Part shown: positions 1-5,466 of the stretch, in pieces
Numbering within the stretch: position 1 is the first letter of the stretch
Layout: the number at the start of each line of letters is the position of its first letter
Source: an uncultured Lachnospiraceae bacterium
GTDB lineage: Bacteria > Bacillota > Clostridia > Lachnospirales > Lachnospiraceae
NCBI GenBank assembly: GCA_902783305.1
Contig: CACZQU010000481.1
Location: forward strand, 1-8,183
DNA: 8,183 bases
Direction: 5' to 3'
Program-made: the position numbers and the translations under genes
Notes under the pieces: generated by a model
What the model was told of the DNA's origin: nothing
Database searches by the model: none
Seen by the model: only the letters and a program-made list of their open reading frames with translations

Positions 1-2
1 CA

Positions 3-1322
3 TTGTTTTATCTGTCCAATGTACTGAACTATTATCTGCGAAATGACGGAAGTGAAAAACGAGCCGGTTTTGGCGCTGTGACGGGAAATCTGTGCGATAT
101 CAGCTTCAATTTCATCCTGGTGCTTGGCCTGGGAATGGGGACAGCAGGAGCGGCTCTTGCGACTGCTCTGGGCCAGATCATTACCATCAGCATTTATCTG
201 CCCGGATTTTTCCTGGAGGATCACGTTCTGCATTTTGTCCGTCCGCTGCCGGGATGGTTTGTAAAAGCATTGTCGATGCTCCGGGCGGGACTTGCGACAT
301 CAATACAGTATTTATATCAGATGATCTTTTTCCTGATCTGCAATAATCTCGTGATGCGTATGGGGGGCGAAACCGGTGTCGCGGTATTCGACATTCTGCA
401 AAACACCTCTTACCTGATCCTGTATCTGTACGAAGGGACTGCCCGTGCGATGCAGCCGATTCTTTCCACCTATCATGGCGAGCGGAACGAGCCTGGAAAG
501 GGTACTTTGGTACATATCGGCTTTGGAGGGGGCATACTGACAGGAGGTGTGATGATTCTGCTTGTGGCGCTGTGGCCTGCAGGCATCTGTACGTTGTTCG
601 GTGTGACCGGAAGCGCGGCCGAGCCGCTTGCCTACGTTGCGCTGCGGATATATGTGATCGGAGCTTTCTTTGCCGGGCTGAATATTCTTCTGTGCAATTA
701 CTTCCAGGCCTGTGAACAGGAAAAATACTCTTTCCTGGTCGAAACTCTGCGCGGCGCGGTGATTCTTCTGCCCGCGACGCTTTTTTGCTCACGGCTTGGA
801 GTGAACGGCTTCTGGTGGTTGTTTCCCGTCACGGAAATCGTATCGGCGGTGCCGGCTATTCTGCTTTTTGCGTTGATGCTTAAGCACAGCAGCGAAAATC
901 AGGGTGGAATCAGCGATGCCCGTGTATTCAGACGCACGATTCTGAGTACCAACACTGACGTGGGAGCGGCCAGCTCAGATCTCGAGGTTTTCTGTGAGAA
1001 ATGGGGCGCAACCTTCCGCCAGCAATATACGGTGATGATGACTGTAGAGGAGCTGGGGCTGGCCATCCTTCAGTACGGATTTCAGGGACGCACGGATGGA
1101 TACATACAGATCACCGTGGTCGCGCTTGAAGATGGAGATTTTGAGCTGCACCTTCGGGACGATGCGCTTACCTTCGATCCCTTCAGTATGGAGACCTCCC
1201 GTATGAGCTCTGATGAGGACGCACACATTGATACCATTGGTGTTCATATGATTAAAAGCCGTGCGAAAGATTTTTTCTACCGAAGATATCAGGGCTTCAA
1301 TTCACTGGTTGTGAAAATCTGA
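3..1322 (+). CDS. MATE-family efflux transporter (5' truncated) fused to a C-terminal RsbW-like HATPase domain
   Basis: The reading frame is already open at the window edge. The TTG at 3 is an internal codon, so roughly 130 N-terminal residues of a usual MATE protein of about 450 residues are missing. Residue numbers count from that codon. Residues 1-297 are strongly hydrophobic, with about nine membrane segments. The segment LRNDGSEKRAGFGAV followed by LGLGMGTAGAALATALGQ matches the mid N-lobe MATE pattern (LRxxGxPK, then GxGxxGAAxAT). MATE proteins export drugs or metabolites using Na+ or H+ gradients; the substrate here is unknown. Residues 305-439 form a soluble cytoplasmic domain like the RsbW/SpoIIAB HATPases. 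It aligns without gaps over the N-box and G1 box to the C-terminus of the phosphatase two genes downstream (VEELGLAILQYGF against LEELFVNIAQYAY; LRDDALTFDP against LTDCGIPYNP). The N-box Asn is Ala354 and the G1 Gly is Ala388, so ATP binding is doubtful. It is first of three co-directional genes. The transporter and HATPase fold calls are firm; the signalling role is inference. Confidence 0.88.
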   Translation: MFYLSNVLNYYLRNDGSEKRAGFGAVTGNLCDISFNFILVLGLGMGTAGAALATALGQIITISIYLPGFFLEDHVLHFVRPLPGWFVKALSMLRAGLATSIQYLYQMIFFLICNNLVMRMGGETGVAVFDILQNTSYLILYLYEGTARAMQPILSTYHGERNEPGKGTLVHIGFGGGILTGGVMILLVALWPAGICTLFGVTGSAAEPLAYVALRIYVIGAFFAGLNILLCNYFQACEQEKYSFLVETLRGAVILLPATLFCSRLGVNGFWWLFPVTEIVSAVPAILLFALMLKHSSENQGGISDARVFRRTILSTNTDVGAASSDLEVFCEKWGATFRQQYTVMMTVEELGLAILQYGFQGRTDGYIQITVVALEDGDFELHLRDDALTFDPFSMETSRMSSDEDAHIDTIGVHMIKSRAKDFFYRRYQGFNSLVVKI

Positions 1323-1339
1323 ATGGGGGTTGAAATTGA

Positions 1340-2170
1340 ATGGATATCGTATATTTCGGCACAGATGTTTTTCTGTCATGCTTTGAATACCTTGCAAAGC
1401 ATCATCGAATCCGGGAATTATACACCTACCATAATGACGAGGATTATATTACCGAGTTTTCCATTATACGCCGCGCAAAGGAAATGGGTATTCCGATACA
1501 TTATGAGGATATCACCCGTGAAGTGATTCACCGGTATTTTGAGGAAGGCTGTGACCTTTTCTTTCTGGCAGAGTATGACAGGGTAATTGATATTCCGGAG
1601 GATCCGCCGCATTTTCGGGGGGTTAATATTCACAGCTCAGCATTGCCGGAGGGACGCAGCTACTATCCGATCGAGGTCGCGATGGAGCTTGGACTTGCAT
1701 GCACCGGAGTGACGATGCATAAGGTGAAACCACGTCTGGACAGCGGAGCTGTTCTCGCTCAGCGGATTTTTGACATATCCCGGGATATGGACAGCATAGA
1801 TGTGTATCTGCGCTGCGCCGCGCTGGCCCGTGAGATGACGGAAGAGGTTTTTCAGGATTTTGAAGCAGCCTGGGCAAAAGCGGTACCGCAGACGGTACGT
1901 CTTCCTTACTGGAAGCGTCCCTCAACACAGAAGCTGGTTCTTTCACACAGTATGAGCCGTGAGCAGGCTGCCGGTATATTCAGGTGCTACAACAGCATGA
2001 CCCAGGTATGGCTGGGAAACCGCTGGTATCATGTTTCCGCTCTGCTCACCGGTCCGACAGACCTTCCGGAGCTTGAGCTGCAGTTAACGGAAGAGCGTTG
2101 GCTTTACAGTGTCCGCGACGGCCATTTACGCTTGTCTGTCCATCCGATGGAAGGAAAGGAAGGATCATGA
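1340..2170 (+). CDS. Methionyl-tRNA formyltransferase-like enzyme (formyl_trans family)
   Basis: This 276-residue protein resembles the formyltransferase family, which moves a formyl group from 10-formyltetrahydrofolate to an amine (Met-tRNA, sugar nucleotides or other acceptors). The N-terminus MDIVYFGTDVFLS is the usual opening strand and loop. The catalytic Asn-His-Asp set is present as N96 and H98 in VNIHSSALP, and D134 in PRLDSGAVLAQ, with the expected TGVTMH between them. Residues 200-276 look like a shortened Fmt C-terminal OB-type domain. The normally conserved SLLP...RG stretch reads SALPEGRS here, and the protein is shorter than housekeeping Fmt (about 310). I therefore think it acts on an acceptor other than initiator tRNA, but the substrate cannot be read from sequence. 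The start ATG has a GGGGG ribosome site at 1325-1329, 10 nt upstream. It lies 17 nt after the transporter gene and overlaps the next gene by 4 nt, so all three are very likely co-transcribed. Confidence 0.82.
   Translation: MDIVYFGTDVFLSCFEYLAKHHRIRELYTYHNDEDYITEFSIIRRAKEMGIPIHYEDITREVIHRYFEEGCDLFFLAEYDRVIDIPEDPPHFRGVNIHSSALPEGRSYYPIEVAMELGLACTGVTMHKVKPRLDSGAVLAQRIFDISRDMDSIDVYLRCAALAREMTEEVFQDFEAAWAKAVPQTVRLPYWKRPSTQKLVLSHSMSREQAAGIFRCYNSMTQVWLGNRWYHVSALLTGPTDLPELELQLTEERWLYSVRDGHLRLSVHPMEGKEGS
2151..2163 (+). promoter_or_regulatory. Ribosome binding site of the phosphatase gene, inside the end of the formyltransferase gene
   Basis: The purine run AAGGAAAGGAAGG lies 3-15 nt before the ATG at 2167, with AAAGGA at a spacing of 6 nt. 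It decides the start: an in-frame ATG at 2098 would add 23 residues that look nothing like a membrane N-terminus. Starting at 2167 gives MRKF followed at once by a membrane segment. Confidence 0.8.
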
Positions 2171-4179
2171 GAAAATTCAACCTGCAGCCGAAGCTGCTTA
2201 TCGGTCTTCTGATCATGGGCATAACCCTGATGGTAGTGATTACGACGGCGATATCCTTTATCTACCGTAATCACAGAGAAGCCCAGTATTCTGAAACTGC
2301 ATTTGAAATAGCGACGATAGCGGCAGGACTGATTGACGGAGATAAAATTGCCGGTTACCATGATACACTGCAGAAGGATGAGTATTACGAGACTGTACGC
2401 CAGAGACTGCAGATGATCCGGGAAGCGGCCGGTCTGAAATATCTTTATGTGGTTGTTCCCGAGGATGTACAGTTCTATATCTGGGATACGGGTAATGAGG
2501 GAGACGAAGGCGTATGTGATCTGGGAGATACGGACGAGTTTTATGGCGGAGGCGATGTGCTGATGCATGAAGCATTTTCCCCAAACGCAAAGCATACGAT
2601 TCTGGTGACCAACGATGATGTTTATGGGTACCTTGCGTCTGCCTATGTGGCGATTCTTGACAGCAAGGGGCAGCCTGCGGCGCTGGCCAGTGTGGATATT
2701 TCCCTGGATGAGGTCAATGAAGAAATCCATACCTTTGTATTTACACTGGTGCTGATCTCATTCTGTGTCCTCCTGGTTTCCTGTTATCTGTACTTTTTCT
2801 ATATCCAGAGAATTCTGATCAAGCCGATCCGGATTCTTCATCATGATACGGAGAAGCTCGTCAGCAATCAGATTGAGGATCTGGATTCCTTCTCCAACAG
2901 GGTTTTTACCGGAGATGAGCTGGAAGAGTTCGGAATTGCTTTTGAGCATATGACCCATGAGCTTAGCGATTATATGCGGAATTTCTCCCTGATTACGGCA
3001 GAGAAAGAGCGAATCGGCACGGAGCTGAATATTGCCACCCAGATTCAGGCGGATATGCTTCCCCGGATTTTTCCTGCTTTTCCCAACCGTAATCAGTTTG
3101 ACATCTATGCAAGCATGACTCCTGCAAAGGAAGTCGGAGGTGATTTTTACGATTTCTTTCTTATCGATGATGATCATCTGGCCATGGTTATGGCTGATGT
3201 CTCCGGAAAAGGAGTTCCTGCAGCTTTGTTCATGGTTATTGCCAAAACCCTGATCAAGGATCATTCACAGCTGGGTGAATACTCACCATCCAGAATTCTG
3301 ATGCGCGCTAACGAACAGCTTTGCGAAGGGAATGAAGCGGAGCTCTTTGTCACCGTATGGCTGGCGATCCTGGAAATCAGTACCGGAAAGGGTATGGCAG
3401 CGAATGCCGGACATGAGCATCCGGCTCTCAAACGCGCAGACGGAAAATACGAGCTCGTATGCTACCGCCATTCACCTGCTGTCGCAACGATGGACTGCAT
3501 AAGCTTCCGTGAGCATGAGTTTCAGCTGTATCCAGGGGATAGTCTGTTTGTCTATACGGATGGAGTGGCAGAGGCGACGAACGCGAACGACGAGCTGTAT
3601 GGGACGGACAGGATGCTCGAAGCGCTGAATCAGGAGACCAACATTACGCCGGAGGATACGATCCGGAGTGTAAAAAGATCTGTGGATCAGTTTGTGGGCG
3701 ATGCACCTCAGTTTGATGATATCACCATGCTCTGCCTGTTTTACAGGGGACCTGATTCGGACAGCAAGGGTGATGAGAGGGTGCTGAAGGTCGACGCGGA
3801 TGTCGATAAACTGGATGAGGTGATGGACTTCGTGAGAAACCTTCTTGCGGATCACGACTGCCCGGTAAAAATTCAGATGATGATAGAGGTTTCTCTGGAA
3901 GAGCTGTTTGTCAATATTGCGCAGTATGCTTATCCGAACGGCGCGGGATGGGCGAAGGTTTCTGCCGCGGTACAGAAAAATGTCGTCATTATTACGCTGA
4001 CAGACTGCGGAATCCCCTATAATCCACTGGAAAAAGAGGATCCGGATGTGACGCTTTCGGTGGATGAGCGGAAAATAGGCGGACTCGGAATCTTTCTTGC
4101 GAAAAAGAATATGGATGAGCTGTCTTATGAATACACGGATGGGTGCAATGTTCTGACGATTAAAAAGGCGTTGACTTAA
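2167..4179 (+). CDS. Membrane sensor serine phosphatase: Cache-like sensor, HAMP, PP2C/SpoIIE, RsbW-like HATPase
   Basis: This 670-residue protein has two membrane segments (about 9-33 and 189-212) flanking an external domain of about 155 residues that looks Cache-like (LIDGDKI, then DEYYETVRQRL and KYLYVVVP). A HAMP linker follows (213-270, with KPIRIL and GDELEEFGIAFEHM). The PP2C/SpoIIE (RsbU-type) phosphatase domain spans about 280-528. Its metal-binding motifs are complete: GGDFYDF (D326), ADVSGKG (D344), NAGHEHP, YTDGVAEA (D465) and FDDIT (D517, D518). Residues 537-670 form an RsbW/SpoIIAB-like HATPase with intact boxes: N583 in LEELFVNIAQYAY, D613-x-G615, and GGLGIFLAKK at 638-647. In known systems the phosphatase dephosphorylates a STAS-domain anti-sigma antagonist and the RsbW kinase rephosphorylates it. 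Here both activities sit in one chain under an external signal. No STAS protein or sigma factor is visible in the window. The ATGA overlap at 2167-2170 indicates translational coupling to the formyltransferase gene. Domain calls are firm; the target is unknown. Confidence 0.93.
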   Translation: MRKFNLQPKLLIGLLIMGITLMVVITTAISFIYRNHREAQYSETAFEIATIAAGLIDGDKIAGYHDTLQKDEYYETVRQRLQMIREAAGLKYLYVVVPEDVQFYIWDTGNEGDEGVCDLGDTDEFYGGGDVLMHEAFSPNAKHTILVTNDDVYGYLASAYVAILDSKGQPAALASVDISLDEVNEEIHTFVFTLVLISFCVLLVSCYLYFFYIQRILIKPIRILHHDTEKLVSNQIEDLDSFSNRVFTGDELEEFGIAFEHMTHELSDYMRNFSLITAEKERIGTELNIATQIQADMLPRIFPAFPNRNQFDIYASMTPAKEVGGDFYDFFLIDDDHLAMVMADVSGKGVPAALFMVIAKTLIKDHSQLGEYSPSRILMRANEQLCEGNEAELFVTVWLAILEISTGKGMAANAGHEHPALKRADGKYELVCYRHSPAVATMDCISFREHEFQLYPGDSLFVYTDGVAEATNANDELYGTDRMLEALNQETNITPEDTIRSVKRSVDQFVGDAPQFDDITMLCLFYRGPDSDSKGDERVLKVDADVDKLDEVMDFVRNLLADHDCPVKIQMMIEVSLEELFVNIAQYAYPNGAGWAKVSAAVQKNVVIITLTDCGIPYNPLEKEDPDVTLSVDERKIGGLGIFLAKKNMDELSYEYTDGCNVLTIKKALT

Positions 4180-4186
4180 TTACGGG

Positions 4187-4232
4187 AACAGCGGTCGTAT
4201 GACAGATTCAGTCAGAAGACCGCTGTTTTTTT
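4187..4232 (+). terminator. Intrinsic terminator closing the three-gene cluster
   Basis: A perfect 10-bp stem pairs AACAGCGGTC (4187-4196) with GACCGCTGTT (4218-4227). It runs into a 7-T tract at 4226-4232. The 21-nt loop contains a small inner stem, TGAC (4200-4203) with GTCA (4211-4214). It begins 7 nt after the phosphatase stop codon. There is no T tract on the opposite strand side, so it should act only on + strand transcripts. Confidence 0.9.
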
Positions 4233-4478
4233 GACAGGGGTAACGATACAGTACCATACGAAGAAGATTATCGAAAAGATTTCTTTCCATCGTTACCATT
4301 CGCCCGCGCGTGGCTTTACGGTTAATCCGTGAATAGTAACTCTCCATCTGGCAGTACACGGGTTTCGTATGAGCGTGCGGACCAGCGGCGCTGGGTTGAG
4401 GATGAATTGCCGGACGGGAAGTTTCCGTAAAGCAATGATTTACTGTGCAAAGACAATCGGAGAGATTTGCATGTCAGC
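4233..4478 (+). other. Intergenic leader region with nested and crossing inverted repeats; no convincing gene
   Basis: No convincing gene lies here. Perfect inverted repeats are GGTAACGAT (4239-4247) with ATCGTTACC (4289-4297), GCTTTACGG (4313-4321) with CCGTAAAGC (4425-4433), and CATACGAA (4255-4262) with TTCGTATG (4364-4371). Small hairpins are ACGG/CCGT (4318-4330), CCAGC/GCTGG (4382-4394), GTAAA/TTTAC (4427-4443) and GCAAA/TTTGC (4447-4470). The last two sit just before the ribosome site of the diguanylate cyclase gene. I do not recognise a known riboswitch class; in particular the GEMM-I (cyclic di-GMP) core is not apparent. A short open frame from GTG 4329 to TAA 4430 could encode 33 residues but has no ribosome site. 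Confidence 0.4.
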
Positions 4479-4488
4479 AGGGAGGGGG
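4479..4488 (+). promoter_or_regulatory. Ribosome binding site that points to a TTG start at 4497
   Basis: AGGGAGGGGG is the strongest ribosome site near this gene, and it ends 8 nt before TTG 4497. The earlier in-frame TTG at 4467 has only GGAGAG at 4459-4464, too close at 2 nt, and lies inside a possible GCAAA/TTTGC hairpin. The nearby ATG at 4471 is in another frame and stops after about 12 codons. No in-frame ATG occurs between the upstream stop (4428) and 4541. Confidence 0.6.
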
Positions 4489-4496
4489 TTGATCAT

Positions 4497-5321
4497 TTGC
4501 TGGATATAGATGACATTATTCTTCGTTTTTTCCGTGACGACATGGGAGGAATTCTGATCCTGAATGAGGATGGACAGGTCCTCTATGAGGATGAAAAAGC
4601 TGCCAGGATCCGTACCGAAGCAAAGAGCTGGAAGACTGCCTGTCCGCCAGTATATGAGGGGCAGAAGGGAGAGGTCTGGGATCTGGCCGGCATAGACAGC
4701 AGCGTATCCTATATGGTTACGACCTCTACATTTACTCTGGAAGAAGGGATGATCCAGGTTCACTATATCGTAGAAAACAGTGTATACATGGGACTGTGCC
4801 GTGATATCACCACGTATTCAGGTGTGCTGAAGGAGGAGAAGGAACGCGACGGAATGACCGGCCTGTATAATGCAGGAAAGTTTATCCGCCTGAAGGAGTC
4901 GCTGTTCAAAAGCCTGGATGCGATTGCCTTGTTTTTCCTGGATATCAATAATCTGAAATATGTAAATGATCATTATGGCCATGAGAAGGGTGACCAGCTG
5001 ATCATGAAGGCAGCTCAGAGCCTCAGGCAGATTGAAGCCAGGAATATTATGGCTTTTCGTATCGGCGGAGATGAGTTTGCCATTGCTGCCCTGCATGTAA
5101 CCCGGAAGGAAGCGGAGAAGATCCGCAAAGAATGGGAAGAAGCGCTCTCGGAGATCAACCGGAAGGAAGAAGGAACAGGATGTGTGATGGCCTGTGGGAT
5201 GGCTTATGGAGAAAAAGGATATGATCTGGGCGAAGTACTCGCCAGAGCGGACCAGCGTATGTACGAGGACAAAAAGCAAAAAAAGCTCGAAGGACAGCTT
5301 ACGGTGAAATCTCCTGAATGA
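4497..5321 (+). CDS. Soluble diguanylate cyclase with N-terminal PAS-like sensor and GGDEF domain
   Basis: The protein is 274 residues from the preferred TTG start (284 if TTG 4467 is used). Residues 1-107 look like a divergent PAS domain: GGILILNEDGQVLYED near the start and GLCRDIT at the end, a common PAS exit before an output domain. A short charged linker leads to a GGDEF domain at about 114-262. It contains DGMTGLYN (118-125), FFLDINNLKYVNDHYGH with metal ligand D149 and guanine-binding D158, the intact signature RIGGDEF (GGDEF at 190-194), and the closing RADQRMYEDKK. Such enzymes make cyclic di-GMP from two GTP. The product-inhibition motif RxxD is absent (A and I at its positions), so feedback inhibition through that site is unlikely. 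No membrane segment or signal peptide is seen, so it should be cytoplasmic. It is monocistronic by position: a terminator lies before it and 145 nt follow. The signal sensed is unknown. Confidence 0.92.
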   Translation: MLDIDDIILRFFRDDMGGILILNEDGQVLYEDEKAARIRTEAKSWKTACPPVYEGQKGEVWDLAGIDSSVSYMVTTSTFTLEEGMIQVHYIVENSVYMGLCRDITTYSGVLKEEKERDGMTGLYNAGKFIRLKESLFKSLDAIALFFLDINNLKYVNDHYGHEKGDQLIMKAAQSLRQIEARNIMAFRIGGDEFAIAALHVTRKEAEKIRKEWEEALSEINRKEEGTGCVMACGMAYGEKGYDLGEVLARADQRMYEDKKQKKLEGQLTVKSPE

Positions 5322-5330
5322 CGATTATTT

Positions 5331-5357
5331 CTTTTCTCCCCTGATCAGGAGGGAAAG
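5331..5357. other. Imperfect palindrome around CTGATCAG downstream of the cyclase gene
   Basis: The 8-bp palindrome CTGATCAG at 5341-5348 is extended on both sides by C/T-rich and G/A-rich arms, giving about a dozen pairs with one small bulge on each side. No T tract follows on the + strand, and A rather than T follows on the - strand. It is therefore not a standard intrinsic terminator. It could be an mRNA-end stem or a protein-binding site before the protease promoter. Confidence 0.35.
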
Positions 5358-5369
5358 ATTGGAATCACG

Positions 5370-5398
5370 CCGAAATTCAGATAAATATGACGTATAGT
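5370..5398 (+). promoter_or_regulatory. Possible sigma-A type promoter of the metalloprotease gene
   Basis: TATAGT at 5393-5398 matches the -10 consensus in 5 of 6 positions. The hexamer 17 nt upstream (CCGAAA, 5370-5375) matches the -35 consensus in only 3 of 6. An A-run at 5401-5407 and further A/T-rich sequence follow. The leader to the ATG at 5467 would be about 60 nt. A weak -35 suggests dependence on an activator, but this rests on eye inspection only. Confidence 0.35.
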
Positions 5399-5446
5399 AC
5401 AAAAAAATCGGATAAATCAGAACTATATGCTTTCAGATCAGATAAA

Positions 5447-5454
5447 AGAAAGGA
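5447..5454 (+). promoter_or_regulatory. Ribosome binding site of the metalloprotease gene
   Basis: GAAAGGAG ends 12 nt before ATG 5467, slightly longer than ideal. No nearer alternative start exists in this frame, and the ATG opens directly onto a signal peptide, so the start is well supported. Confidence 0.65.
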
Positions 5455-5466
5455 GTAAAACCCGGA

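Noticed and set aside
187..792. 201-codon minus-strand open frame opposite the MATE gene
   Set aside because: Its composition (Arg, Ser and Pro rich) is typical of an antisense shadow of a membrane protein gene. The sense strand encodes a clear MATE protein across the whole interval.
2098..2166. Longer N-terminus of the sensor phosphatase starting at ATG 2098
   Set aside because: There is no ribosome site at 2098. The extra 23 residues overlap the formyltransferase gene deeply and would precede the membrane anchor, while ATG 2167 has a strong ribosome site and the classic ATGA overlap.
4231..4260. TTGACA at 4231-4236 as the -35 of a promoter for the diguanylate cyclase gene
   Set aside because: The hexamer is perfect but overlaps the terminator T tract. 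No good -10 lies at 16-18 nt; the best options are TACCAT at 15 nt or CATACG at 18 nt.
4233..4478. Cyclic di-GMP riboswitch upstream of the GGDEF gene
   Set aside because: Attractive from context, but I cannot find the conserved GEMM-I core or a class II-like arrangement. The structure is reported only as an unclassified candidate.
5331..5357. Terminator for the diguanylate cyclase gene
   Set aside because: A stem is present but no T tract follows it on either strand, so it is listed only as an imperfect palindrome.
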